DNA of 64,000 nucleotides from Gigantopelta aegis (Eukaryota; Mollusca; Gastropoda; Neomphalida; Peltospiridae), in assembly GCF_016097555.1 (NCBI RefSeq), contig NC_054708.1:3962438-4026437 (forward strand), in the 5' to 3' direction. This document shows positions 23,301 to 34,800 of this stretch, piece by piece. The position numbers and the translations under genes are program-made. Numbering within the stretch: position 1 is the first letter of the stretch; the number at the start of each line of letters is the position of its first letter. The notes under the pieces are model-generated. The model worked only from the letters and a program-made list of their open reading frames with translations, was not told the DNA's origin and searched no databases.

Positions 23301-26290
23301 TGTGTAGGGGTAGCTGTCTGCATCCCAGCCTATGATGGGGTAGCTGTCTGTGTCCCAGCCTATGTATAGGTATCTGTTTGCATCCCAGCGTATGTTTGGG
23401 TAGCTGTCTGCGCCCAGCGTATGCAGGGGTAGCTGCTTGCGTCTCAGCTGAGTAAGGGTAGCTGTCTGCGTCCCAGCCTATGCAGGGATAGCTGTCTGCA
23501 TCCTAACCTATGTAGGGATAGCTGTCTGCGTCTCAGCCTATGCAGGGGTAGCTGTCTGCGTCCCAACCTGTGTAGGGATAGCTGTCTGCATCCCAGCGTG
23601 TGTAGGAGTGGCTGTCTGCGTCCCAGCGTGTGTAGGGGCAACTGTCTGCGTCCCAGCGTGTGTAGGGAGAGCTGTCTGCGTCCCAGCGTGTGTAGGGGTA
23701 TCTGTCTGCGTCCCAGCGTATGTAGGGGTAGCTGTCTGCGTCCAAGCATAAGTAAGGGTAGCTGTCTGCGTCCCAGCATGTGTAGAGAGAGCTGTCTGCG
23801 TCCTAGCGTATGTAGGGGTAGCTGTCTGCGTCACAGCGTATGTCAACATTTCTAATACTGTTGACATGTTGAACTGACAGTTATATTTTCTACTTTTAGT
23901 TTCTTCTTGACAAAAACATCCTTGCACCCCGGGGCACGATCGCCGTCGATAACACTCTTTGGTTTGGGCGATCTTACCTGGAACACGAAAACCACAGGGC
24001 AAAGTTTAACAAAAAGATCACAGAAGATCGGAGAGTACAACAGGTATATAAAAAACATTGACTTATCCCACTTGAAGAGTCCATGGGAATACACTATAAT
24101 GTTCAGACAGATAGTTAGTATTATATCGGCCGTGTATGTGAAGGTCACAATGACACACTAAATCAAAAACCTATAATTATAGTAGGCCATTAAAAGTAGT
24201 TGCTTAGGCGTGAATATTATGTAAACATTATCATTGAAAAGTATCACCTTACTCAAAATGTGACATGAAAGGTTATTCGCGTGGACACTGCACCTTGTAT
24301 CATATATATATATATATCACAGCAAACATTAAATATGCACATTAGACACGAAATAGCTGTAGATTAAAATGTGATGTGATGTCGTTTTCGGATATTTACT
24401 CACTCACTCACATATTTAGAAATGATAGCGTACATATATACGAATTATTACTAGGGGTATATAAATGAGAACTGTGCTATTTACAAATGATGGCGTACAT
24501 ATATACGAATTATTACTAGGGGTATATAAATTAGAACTGCTATTTACAAATGATGGCGTACATATATACGAATTATTACAAGGTATATAAATGAGAACTA
24601 TGCTATTTACAAATGATGGCGTACATATATACGAATTATTACTAGGGGTATATAAATGAGAACTATGCTATTTACAAATGATGGCGTACATATATACGAA
24701 TTATTACTAGGGGTATATAAATGAGAACTATGCTATTTACAAATGTCCAGTTATATATTTACAAATGATCAACTGGATGTTTACAAATGATCACTAAAAT
24801 ATTTACAAATGATTACCTAGATGTTTATAAATGAGCACTAGAATATTTAAAACAAATTAATAAGCACTAGGATATATACAAATATGATTACTGGGATTTT
24901 TAAAAATGGTCACTGTGGTGTTTACAAATGATCAATAGGATATTTATAAACGATCAATAGGATATTTATAAACGATCAATAGGATATTTATAAACGATCA
25001 ATATGACATTTATAAACGATCACAAAGACATTTATAAACGATCAATATGACATTTATAAACGATCAATAGAATATTTACAAATGATCAATAGGACATTTA
25101 TAAACGATCACTAGGACATTTACAAATGACCAATAGGACATTTATAAACGATCACTAAGACAATAGGATATTTATAAACGATCACTAAGACATTTATAAA
25201 CGATCAATAGAATATTTACAAATGATCAATAGGACATTTATAAACGATCACTAGGACATTTACAAATGATCAATAGGACATTTATAACCGATCACTAGGA
25301 CATTTACAAATGATCAATAGGATATTTTTAAACGATCACTAAGACATTTATAAATGATCAATAGAATATTTATAAATGATCAATAGGATATTTATAAACG
25401 ATCAATAGGATATTTGTAAACGATCAATAGGATATTTATAAACGATAAATAGGACATTTATAAACGATCAATAGGATATTTATAAATGATCAATAGGACA
25501 TTTATAAACGATCAATAGGATATTTATAAATGATCAATAGATTATTTATTGTGATATTTACATTCATTTCAACTTACTTTTGTGCTTATATCCAATTACC
25601 GTTCAAGCACGTTGTCCTGGGCACATGCCTAAGCTATCTGGTTTGTCTGTCCAGGACAGTGGGTTAGCTGTTAGTGGTTAGTGAGAAAAAATAGGTAATA
25701 GTGGTCTTACCCATTAAGTTGTTAAAACTTGCTCTGGATGGGAGCGAAGACACCACCGAGAATATTTACAAATACAACTAATTGCTAGGATATATACAAC
25801 TAATCACTAGGATATATACAACTAAGCACTAGGATATATACAACTAATCACTATGATATTTATAAATAATCACTAGGATATTTACAAATGATTTTCAGGA
25901 TATTTACAAATAATCTCTAGAATATTTACAAATGACCACTAGGATACATACAAATGATTTTCAGGATGTTTACAAATGATCAGAAAGATGTTTACAAATG
26001 ATTTTCGGAATATTTTTAAGAGATAAGTAGAATATAATTTTATATAATCAGAAAGAGTTTTATAAATGATCACTAAGATAATTATAAATGATCACAAAGA
26101 TGTTTATAAATGATCACTAAGATGTTTACAAATGATCACTAAGATGTTTATAAATGATCATTAAGATCTTTACAAATGATTGCTAAGATGGTTACAAATG
26201 ATCACACATATTCTTCACCAGGTCCTGTTGCCAGTCCGAGATGGCATCATGCTGATCAGAAGAACTGGTGATGTAGACGGCCAGGTGTAA
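20058..26290 (+). CDS. SAM-dependent O-methyltransferase, caffeoyl-CoA O-methyltransferase type (left arm)
   Basis: Exons 20058-20367, 21611-21820, 22887-22987, 23900-24043 and 26222-26290 join in frame (phases 1, 1, 0, 0) to 277 residues. It belongs to methyltransferase family 3 (caffeoyl-CoA or catechol O-methyltransferase fold). SAM-binding motif I is near residues 118-131 (YVLDIGMFTGYSAL), followed by the acidic end of strand 2 (FTCD). The metal-binding triad of the family is present: Asp195 (FVFLDA) and Asp223-Asn224 (IAVDNTLW). The C-terminus VLLPVRDGIMLIRR matches the family's last strand. An N-terminal extension of about 80 residues (EVKDGIDHVIKLIDARENYV) precedes the core. Family members move a methyl group from SAM to hydroxyls of small, often catechol-like substrates; the substrate here is unknown. 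There is no signal peptide, so it is probably cytosolic. The ATG follows an acceptor (TTTTCTAG|AATG), implying a 5' non-coding exon. Confidence 0.92.
20510..20762. repeat. (TAG)n trinucleotide repeat
   Basis: TAG repeats with AGTAG, CAG and AAT variants over about 250 bases in intron 1; only about 140 bases remain in the right arm (46,272-46,412). Confidence 0.93.
20783..21024 (+). repeat. Type A SINE, head missing
   Basis: Begins at TTGGCTATTTCTCGTTCCAG and ends GTGTCGTTAAACAAAATAAA, in intron 1. Its 3' end adjoins the 75-bp minisatellite. Counterpart at 46,015-46,255. Confidence 0.85.
21037..21330. repeat. 75-bp minisatellite, about four units (intron 1)
   Basis: Units hold ACTTCTGATGATGGCGATAA, GTTACGAACCTGGCGATGAT and GACAATATGGCAGTCTATCT. 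Because 75 is a multiple of three, open frames run through the array on both strands (plus-strand frame DDGDNSYEPGDD, VTIWQSICTTT). The right arm has about 16 units. Confidence 0.95.
21611..21820 (+). CDS. Methyltransferase exon 2 (left): SAM motif I
   Basis: Acceptor TTCAAACAG, donor CTAG|GTAAAC. It encodes LFLKFLVSMQQAKYVLDIG and then FTGYSALSMAEALPADGKVF. One silent difference from the right copy was seen. A type A SINE begins about ten bases after the donor. Confidence 0.93.
21831..22518 (+). repeat. Type A SINE split by a type B SINE (intron 2)
   Basis: The type A head side starts about ten bases after the exon 2 donor (GGTGGGCACTCGGTCTAGGA) and its tail ends TCGTTAAACAAAACAAACTT. It is interrupted at 22,021-22,413 by a full type B element. 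Counterpart at 43,640-44,335. Confidence 0.9.
22021..22413 (+). repeat. Full-length type B SINE with target-site duplication
   Basis: Inserted into the type A SINE; CTCTCTAAGAC flanks it on both sides (22,010-22,020 and 22,414-22,424). Head CGGCCTCGGTGGCGTCGTGG; tail ends in CTTTCTTTCTTTC. Confidence 0.92.
22887..22987 (+). CDS. Methyltransferase exon 3 (left): first metal ligand
   Basis: Acceptor TTTTCCACAG, donor GAT|GTAAGT. It encodes GDTLKALAKDGVQIDFVFLD with the metal-binding Asp in FLDA, then EKYGEYFD. One silent difference from the right copy. Confidence 0.93.
23300..23845. repeat. 30-bp minisatellite, about 18 units (intron 3)
   Basis: Unit made of AGCTGTCTGCGTCCCAGCGT plus ATGTAGGGGT, with many point variants. 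The array ends 55 bases before exon 4. Long open frames on both strands come from the unit length and are not evidence of coding. Right arm: about 28 units. A poly-C run lies at about 23,070-23,085. Confidence 0.95.
23900..24043 (+). CDS. Methyltransferase exon 4 (left): DN metal ligands
   Basis: Acceptor CTACTTTTAG, donor CAACAG|GTATAT, 48 codons. It encodes ILAPRGTIAVDNTLWFGRSY. Identical to the right copy throughout. Confidence 0.93.
24416..24745. repeat. 65-bp minisatellite, five units (intron 4)
   Basis: Unit with AATGATGGCGTACATATATA and CTAGGGGTATATAAATGAGA. The right arm keeps only about two units (41,300-41,430). Confidence 0.93.
24750..26215. repeat. 22-bp minisatellite (intron 4), interrupted by a SINE
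   Basis: Dozens of units like GATATTTATAAACGATCAAT with ATTTACAAATGATCA variants, split by a type E SINE at 25,565-25,760. The array runs to within a few bases of the exon 5 acceptor. Counterpart 40,140-41,300. Confidence 0.93.
25565..25760 (-). repeat. Type E SINE inside the 22-bp array
   Basis: TTCATTTCAACTTACTTTTG, GTTCAAGCACGTTGTCCTGG and a short head remnant. Minisatellite units resume on the far side. Counterpart 40,612-40,815. Confidence 0.85.
26222..26290 (+). CDS. Methyltransferase exon 5 (left): C-terminus
   Basis: Acceptor TTCTTCACCAG, 22 codons plus TAA. It encodes VLLPVRDGIMLIRR, the usual family ending, with eight extra residues. The stop lies in GTGTAAATCACA, a phrase repeated twice more just downstream. 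Confidence 0.88.
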   Translation, partial: VLLPVRDGIMLIRRTGDVDGQV

Positions 26291-27539
26291 ATCACAGAAA
26301 GAGAGAGAACTTGAGATGTTTTAAGTGTAAATCACAGAGAGTGAAAACTTGAGATATGTTAGTGTAAATCACACATAGAGACGCGCAGTGTTGTTTTTAC
26401 GTGTCTATATCCTTTCACGGTTCAGACACGTCCATCCTAAGTCAAATCTCTGGCGACGTGCAATGTCTTGTTTCATGTTTTAGGCAACACACCACCATTT
26501 GGCGTGTCGTTACTTGCTGTAGCAGCTTAATATAGTCCGGTTTAGGAAATAGTTCCTCATAAAAAAAATACTACACAATTCTGATATGTTTTCTTAAAAA
26601 ATATTTCTTTGATGGTTACACGTAGGCTGACCTCTGTAGTATTTAAATAACCCACTGGTTTGAAGTAACTTGTTATATGTAGCACTTACTGATAACAACT
26701 GTGCAAGTGGTATAGTGTCACTTGTATAACAGCTACACGAGGTGGTGGTCGGGCATAGGGACCATTAATTGAAAAATTTCATGGTCGACCTATGTTGATT
26801 TTTTACACGGTACATGTCAGTTGGGGGCACTCCCTAAAATTAGTAGTCACATGACCCTCTCGACAGTGTTGTATTTTTCACAGAATATATTCTGACATAG
26901 AAATTGTATTGAACTGCATGGAGTACTTAATGGTGGTGTGTAACCTATAGTGTTCAGTGAACACAAACAGCATTATATTTATTGTTCATAACGCGAACTG
27001 TTAAAGGTCAATATTCAGATAGTGTTTAATAAACGAGAGACAAACTACCAGATGAGGAGTTGTTACTTGCAGATTGTTCACTGTATGATATCTCTTAGAT
27101 TTTAACCACAGGGTCAAGCTCAGTGGGTAGAGCGCTCGCCTGCATTGTTGTTGTGGGAGGGGGTTCCTGATTATGCCTGTTTAGGGCATCTAATTCACAG
27201 ATCTGAAGGATGACATCGATTAACCTGTGGGCATTTTGAGATTTTAAAATGTATTTATTTAGCCATTTCATTGCCAGTAACTGATAATATTGTACCAAAG
27301 TATGAATAACTTCTGCCAAATGGACCGTTTAGTGGTACTTGTATGGACATTTCCCTGGATATTAGCAATCGTGAAAGTGCGAGCACTGTCAAAAGTGTTC
27401 TAGGTTGTGTCACACAATGCATTAACTATAATTTTGTTTCTGGAAAGGTGAACAAAACATTGTCAGCATCATATCCTTATAGATTGTGTACTACCAAATC
27501 AAATCCTATAGACAACAATAGTAACATGTAACATATGTA
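26291..27539. other. 3' flank of the left methyltransferase gene
   Basis: Starts with two further copies of the stop-codon phrase GTGTAAATCACA. An AATAAA occurs at 27,028-27,033 (use unproven). A weak tRNA-like stretch (AGCTCAGTGGGTAGAGCGCT) lies at 27,118. No gene is seen. Only 26,291 to about 26,980 is represented in the right arm; the rest would fall in the assembly gap. Confidence 0.6.
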
Positions 27540-27900
27540 GCTAAACACCATAATCGACCATAACACCACAGATATAAATATTACCACCCCTCACCCTTAA
27601 AGTGAATAAGGAACAAATGGGGGTCAGGCGCTGTTCATTTCAGAGATAATGGGTAGCATCTATGACTACCCTAGTTCCGCACAAAATGTGAGTACTTTTT
27701 TTTACAGATACCCCATACATGTTTCATACACAAGGCTACTTGACACAGTGGTACCAGATGAAATAAAATTGTATACATTTTTTGCCCAGATGATTTTCTT
27801 TTACAAATAACACACTCACATTTATCACCAATCACAGGACTTGAGGTGCTAATTTCTCTATCAAAAGTTGGGTGCATCTCGAACTGTGACCTAGCTTGAA
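27540..27900 (-). mobile_element. DNA-transposon remnant related to 47,636-48,085
   Basis: On the minus strand a 68-codon open frame reads TFDREISTSSPVIGDKCECV followed by ICKRKSSGQKMYT, a CxxC-containing segment that could be the tail of a transposase (piggyBac-like cysteine-rich ends look similar). The nucleotide sequence is roughly 80% alike, by eye, to the TIR element in the right arm. No ends were found here. Confidence 0.5.
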
Positions 27901-28010
27901 GTTATTTGTTTTAGTACTACCTATATACAGTCTCCGCCCGCCCATAGACATACAGTTTGGGGTCATATATGATGATCGTTAAAATCATCCAATTATTTTT
28001 AAACTATTAT

Positions 28011-28062
28011 AATAATGATGATGATGGTGATGATGATGATGATGATGACGATGAAGATGACG
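28011..28062. repeat. (GAT)n trinucleotide repeat
   Basis: GATGATGGTGATGATGAT with small variations over about 50 bases. Confidence 0.9.
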
Positions 28063-28109
28063 CTACAGCTGATGATAGCCGGGCATAATAACAATAACAA
28101 TGAACACTA

Positions 28110-28680
28110 TACGACAGTGTCTTGTTCAGTAAATTGTGAGAAGGCTAGTCATCAGAGACGTAAACAGAGTCTTGTTCAGTAAGTGGCGAGAAAGCTAGTC
28201 ATCAGAGACGTAAACAGTGTCTTGTTCAGTAAGTGGCGAGAAAGCTAGTCATCAGAGACGTACACAGTGTCTTGTTCAGTAAATGGCGAGAAGGCTAGTC
28301 ATCAGAGACGTACACAGTGTCTTGCTCAGTAAATGGCGAGAAGGCTAGTCATCACAGACGTACACAGTGTCTTGCTCAGTAAATGGCGAGAAGGCTAGTC
28401 ATCACAGACGTACACAGTGTCTTGCTCAGTAAATGGCGAGAAGGCTTGTCATCAAAGACGTAAACAGTGTCTTGCTCAGTAAATGGCGAGAAGGCTTGTC
28501 ATCAAAGACGTAAACAGTGTCTTGCTCAGTAAATGGCGAGAAGGTTAGTCAGCAGAGACGTAAACAGTGTGTTGTTCAGTAAATGGTGAGAAGGTTAGTC
28601 AGCAGAGACGTAAACAGTGTCTTGTTCAGTAATTGGTGAGAAGGTTAGTCATCAGATACATACACAGTGTCTTGTTCCAC
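28110..28680. repeat. 50-bp minisatellite, about 11 units
   Basis: Unit with CAGTGTCTTGCTCAGTAAAT and GGCGAGAAGGCTAGTCATCA. Counterpart on the other side of the spacer is 38,815-39,158, where it runs into the gap. Confidence 0.95.
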
Positions 28681-28731
28681 CTGTGTTGCAGCAACGTCTT
28701 GATGGTGTCTCGAACGTCCTTTGTAAACAGA

Positions 28732-28815
28732 TGTTTTTGTTTTGTTTAATGACACCACTAGAGCACATTGATTAATTCATCGTCGGCTATTGGATGTCAA
28801 ATATTTGATAATTCG
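28732..28815 (-). repeat. Type A SINE 3' fragment
   Basis: TTTTGTTTAATGACACCACT to TCAAATATTTGATAATTCG. The body is cut off exactly where the 49-bp satellite begins, so the satellite may have grown inside the SINE. Counterpart 38,678-38,762. Confidence 0.85.
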
Positions 28816-31800
28816 TACTCAGGCGATACACGGACGGAGTGCTGCCACTAGGCCCGCAGGCGATACACGGTCGGAGTGCTGCCTCTAGGCTAAAAGTAAG
28901 CACCTCAGGCGATACACGGTCGGAGTGCTGCCACTATGCTAAAAGTAAGCACCTCGGGCGATACACGGTCGGAGTGCTGCCACTAGGCTAAAAGTAAGCA
29001 CCTCAGGCGATACACAGTCGGAGTGCTGCCACTAGGCTAATAGTGAGCCCCTCACGCGATACAGTGAGCACCTCACGCGATACACAGTCGGAGTGCTGCC
29101 TCTAGGCTAAAAGTAAGCACCTCAGGCGATACACAGTCGGAGTGCTGCCACTAGGCTAAAAGTGAGCACCTCAGGCGATACACAGTCGGAGTGCTGCCTC
29201 TAAGCTAAAAGTGAGCACCTCACGCGATAGACAGTCGGAGTGCTGCCTCTAGGCTAAAAGTAAGCACCTCAGGCGATACACAGTCGGAGTGGTGCCACTA
29301 GACTAAAAGTAAGCACCTCAGGCGATACACAGTCGGAGTGCTGCCTTTAGGCTAAAAGTGAGCACCTCAGGCGATACAGTGAGCACCTCACGCGATACAC
29401 AGTCGGAGTGCTGCCTCTAGGCTAAAAGTGAGCCCATCAGGCGATACACAGTCGGAGTGCTGCCTCTAGGCTAAAAGTGAGCTGCTGCCTCTAGGCTAAA
29501 AGTGAGCCCCTCAGGCGATACACAGTCGGGGTGCTGCCTCTAGGCTAAAAGTGAGCCCCTCAGGCGATACAGTGAGCACCTCAGGCGATACACAGTCGGA
29601 GAGCTGCCTCTAGGCTAAAAGTGAGCCCCTCAGGCGATACAGTGAGCACCTCACGCGATACACAGTCGGAGTGCTGCCTCTAGGCTAAAAGTGAGCCCGT
29701 CAGGCGATACACAGTCGGGGAGCTGCCTCTAGGCTAAAAGTGAGCCCCTCAGGCGATACAGTGAGCACCTCAGGCGATACACAGTCGGAGAGCTGCCTTT
29801 AGGCTAAAAGTGAGCACCTCAGGCGATACAGTGAGCACCTCACGCGATACACAGTCGGAGTGCTGCCTCTAGGCTAAAAGTGAGCCCATCAGGCGATACA
29901 CAGTCGGAGTGCTGCCTCTAGGCTAAAAGTGAGCCCATCAGGCGATACACAGTCGGAGTGCTGCCTCTAGGCTAAAAGTGAGCCCCTCAGGCGATACACA
30001 GTCGGGGTGCTGCCTCTAGGCTAAAAGTGAGCCCCTCACGCGATACACAGTCGGAGTGCTGCCTCTAGGCTAAAAGTGAGCCCATCAGGCGATAAACAGT
30101 CGGGGTGCTGCCTCTAGGCTAAAAGTGACCCCTCAGGCGATACACAGTCGGAGTGCTGCCTCTAGGCTAAAAGTGAGCCCCTCAGCCGATACACAGTCGG
30201 AGTGCTGCCAACAGGCTAAAAGTGAGCCCCTCAGGCGATACACAGTCGGGGTGCTGCCAACAGGCTAAAAGTGAGCCCCTCAGGCGATACACAGTCGGAG
30301 TGCTGCCAACAGGCTAAAAGTGAGCCCCTCAGGCGATACACAGTCGGAGTGCTGCCAACAGGCTAAAAGTCAGCCCCTCAGGCGATACACAGTCAGAGTG
30401 CTGCCTCTAGGCTAAACGTGAGAACCTCACGCGATACACAGTCGGAGTGCTGCCACTAGGCTAAAAGTAAGCACCTCAGGCGATACACAGTCGGAGTGCT
30501 GCCACTAGGCTATAAGTAAGCACCTCAGCCGATACACAGTCGGAGTGCTGCCTATAGGCTAAAAGTAAGCACCTCAGGCGATACACAGTCGGAGTGCTGC
30601 CTCTAGGCTAAAAGTAAGCACCTCAGCCGATTCACAGTCGGAGTGCTGCCACTAGGCTAAAAGTAAGCACCTCAGGCGATACACAGTCGGAGTGCTGCCA
30701 GTAGGCTAAAAGTAAGCACCTCAGGCGATACACAGTCGGAGTGCTGCCACTAGGCTAAAAGTGAGCCCCTCACGCGATACAGTGAGCACCTCACGCGATA
30801 CACTGTCGGGAGTGCTGCCTCTAGGCTAAAAGTAAGCACCTCAGGCGATACACAGTCGGAGTGCTGCCACTAGGCTAAAAGTGAGCACCTGAGGCGATAC
30901 ACAGTCGGAGTGCTGCCTCTAGGCTAAAAGTAAGCACCTCAGGCGATACACAGTCGGAGTGCTGCCACTAGGCTAAAAGTGAGCACCTCAGGCGATACAC
31001 AGTCGGAGTGCTTCCTCTAAGCTAAAAGTGAGCACCTCACGCGACACACAGTCGGAGTGCTGCCTCTAGGCTAAAAGTAAGCACCTCAGGCGATACACAG
31101 TCGGAGTGCTGCCACTAGACTAAAAGTAAGCACCTCAGGCGATACACAGTCGGAGTGCTGCCTTTAGGCTAAAAGTGAGCACCTCAGGCGATACACAGTC
31201 GGAGTGCTGCCACTAGGCTAAAAGTGAGCACCTCAGGCGATACACAGTCGGAGTGCTGCCTCTAGGCTAAAAGTGAGCCCCTCAGGCGATACACAGTCGG
31301 AGTGCTGCCACTAGGCTAAAAGTGAGCCCCTCAGGCGATACACAGTCGGAGTGCTGCCTCTAGGCTAAAAGTGAGCCCATCAGGCGATAAACAGTCGGGG
31401 TGCTGCCTCTAGGCTAAAAGTGAGGCTAAAAGTGACCCTCAGGCGATACACAGTCGGAGTGCTGCCTCTAGGCTAAAAGTGAGCCCTCAGGCGATACACA
31501 GTCGGAGTGCTGCCAACAGGCTAAAAGTGAGCCCCTCAGGCGATACACAGTCGGGGTGCTGCCAACAGGCTAAAAGTGAGCCCCTCAGGCGATACACAGT
31601 CGGAGTGCTGCCAACAGGCTAAAAGTCAGCCCCTCAGGCGATACACAGTCAGAGTGCTGCCTCTAGGCTAAAAGTGAGCACCTCACGCGATACACAGTCG
31701 GAGTGCTGCCAACAGGCTAAAAGTCAGCACCTCAGGCGATACACAGTCGGAGTGCTGCCACTAGGCTAAAAGTAAGCACCTCAGGCGATACACAGTCGGA

Positions 31801-34800
31801 GTGCTGCCACTAGGCTATAAGTAAGCACCTCAGCCGATACACAGTCGGAGTGCTGCCTATAGGCTAAAAGTAAGCACCTCAGGCGATACACAGTCGGAGT
31901 GCTGCCTCTAGGCTAAAAGTAAGCACCTCAGCCGATTCACAGTCGGAGTGCTGCCACTAGGCTAAAAGTAAGCACCTCAGGCGATACACAGTCGGAGTGC
32001 TGCCTCTAGGCTAAAAGTAAGTACCTCACGCGATACACGGTCGGAGTGCTGCCACTAGGCTAAAAGTAAGCACCTCAGGCGATACACAGTCGGAGTGCTG
32101 CCTCTAGGCTAAAAGTAAGCACCTCAGGCGATACACAGTCGGAGTGCTGCCTCTAGCCTAAAGTAAGCACCTCAGGCCATACACAGTCGGAGTGCTGCCA
32201 CTAGGCTAAAAGTAAGCACCTCAGGCGATACACAGTCGGAGTGCTGCCACTAGGCTATAAGTAAGCACCTCAGCCGATACACAGTCGGAGTGCTGCCATT
32301 AGGCTAAAAGTAAGCACCTCAGGCGATACACAGTCGGAGTGCTGCCACTAGGCTATAAGTAAGCACCTCAGCCGATACACAGTCGGAGTGCTGCCACTAG
32401 GCTAAAAGTAAGCACCTCAGGCGATACACAGTCGGAGTGCTGCCTCTAGGCTAAAAGTAAGCACCTCAGGCGATAATTAGTCGGAGTGCTGCCTCTAGTC
32501 TAAATTAAGCACCTCTGGCGATACACAGTCGGAGTGCTGCCACTAGGCTAAAAGTAAGCACCTCAGGCGATGCACAGTCGGAGTGCTGCCACTATGCTAA
32601 AAGTAAGCACCTCATGCGATACACGGTCGGAGTGCTGCCAGTAGGCTAAAAGTAAGCACCTCAGGCGATACACAGTCGGAGTGCTGCCACTAGGTTAAAA
32701 GTGAGCCCCTCACGCGACACAGTGAGCACCTCACGCGATACACAGTCGGAGTGCTGCCTCTAGGCTTAAAGTAAGCACCTCAGGCGATACACAGTCGGAG
32801 TGCTGCCACTAGGCTAAAAGTGAGCCCCTCAGGCGATACACAGTCGGAGTGCTGCCTCTAGGCTAAAAGTGAGCCCCTCAGGCGATACACAGTCGGAGTG
32901 CTGCCTCTAGGCTAAAAGTGAGCACCTCAGGCGATACACAGTCGGAGTGCTGCCTCTAGGCTAAAAGTGAGCCCCTCAGGCGATACACAGTCGGAGTGCT
33001 GCCTCTAGGCTAAAAGTGAGCCCCTCAGGCGATACACAGTCGGAGTGCTGCCTCTAGGCTAAAAGTAAGCACCTCAGGCGATACACAGTCGGAGTGCTGC
33101 CTCTAGGCTAAAAGTAAGCACCTCAGGCGATACACAGTCGGAGTGCTGCCTCTAGGCTAAAAGTGAGCACCTCAGGCGATACACAGTCGAAGTGCTGCCA
33201 CTAGGCTAAAAGTGAGTCCCTCAGGCGATACACAGTCGGGGTGCTGCCTCTAGGCTAAAAGTGAGCCCCTCACGCGATACACAGTCGGAGTGCTGCCTCT
33301 AGGCTAAAAGTGAGCCCATCAGGCGATACACTGTCGGGGTGCTGCCTCTAGGCTAAAAGTGACCCCTCAGGCGATACACAGTCGGAGTGCTGCCTCTAGG
33401 CTAAAAGTGAGCCCCTCAGGCGATACACAGTCGGGGTGCTGCCAACAGGCTAAAAGTGAGCCCCTCAGGCGATACACAGTCGGAGTGCTGCCAACAGGCT
33501 AAAAGTGAGCCCCTCAGGCGATACACAGTCGGAGTGCTGCCAACAGGCTAAAAGTCAGCCCCTCAGGCGATACACAGTCAGAGTGCTGCCTCTAGGCTAA
33601 AAGTGAGCACCTCACGCGATACACAGTCGGAGTGCTGCGAACAGGCTAAAAGTCAGCACCTCAGGCGATACACAGTCGGAGTGCTGCCACTAGGCTAAAA
33701 GTAAGCACCTCAGGCGATACACAGTCGGAGTGCTGCCACTCGGCTATAAGTAAGCATCTCAGCCGATACACAGTCGGAGTGCTGCCTCTAGGCTAAAAGT
33801 AAGCACCTCAGGCGATACACAGTCGGAGTGCTGCCTCTAGGCTAAAAGTAAGCACCTCAGCCGATTCACAGTCGGAGTGCTGCCACTAGGCTAAAAGTAA
33901 GCACCTCAGGCGATACACAGTCGGAGTGCTGCCTCTAGGCTAAAATAAGCACCTCACGCGATACACGGTCGGAGTGTTCTGCCACTAGGCTAAAAGTGAG
34001 CACCTCAGGCGATACACAGTCGAAGTGCTGCCACTAGGCTAAAAGTGAGCCCCTCAGGCGATACACAGTCGGATTGCTGCCTCTAGCCTAAAGTAAGCAC
34101 CTAAGGCAATACACAGTCGGGGTGCTGCCTCTAGGCTAAAAGTGAGCCCCTCACGCAATACAAAGTCGGAGTGCTGCCTCTAGGCTAAAAGTGAGCCCAT
34201 CAGGCGATACACAGTCGGGGTGCTGCCTCTAGGCTAAAAGTGACCCCTCAGCCGATACACAGTCGGAGTGTTGCCAACAGGCTAAAAGTGACCCCTCAGC
34301 CGATACACAGTCGGAGTGTTGCCAACAGGCTAAAAGTGAGCCCCTCAGGCGATACACAGTCGGGGTGCTGCCAACAGGCTAAAAGTGAGCCCCTCAGGCG
34401 ATACACAGTCGGAGTGCTGCCAACAGGCTAAAAGTGAGCACCTCAGGCGATACACAGTCGGAGTGCTGCCACTAGGCTAAAAGTAAGCACCTCAGGCGAT
34501 ACACAGTCGGAGTGCTGCCACTAGGCTATAAGTAAGCACCTCAGCCGATACACAGTCGGAGTGCTGCCTCTAGGCTAAAAGTAAGCACCTCAGGCGATAC
34601 ACAGTCGGAGTGCTGCCTCTAGCCTAAAGTAAGCACCTCTGGCGATACACAGTCGGAGTGCTGCCACTAGGCTAAAAGTAAGCACCTCAGGCGATACACA
34701 GTCGGAGTGCTGCCTCTAGGCTAAAAGTGAGCCCCTCAGGCGATACACAGTCGGGGTGCTGCCTCTAGGCTAAAAGTGAGCCCCTCAGGCGATACACAGT

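Noticed and set aside
27343-27531. Small 62-codon gene near 27.4 kb
   Set aside because: No recognisable motif, signal or splice context; it lies in 3' flanking DNA.
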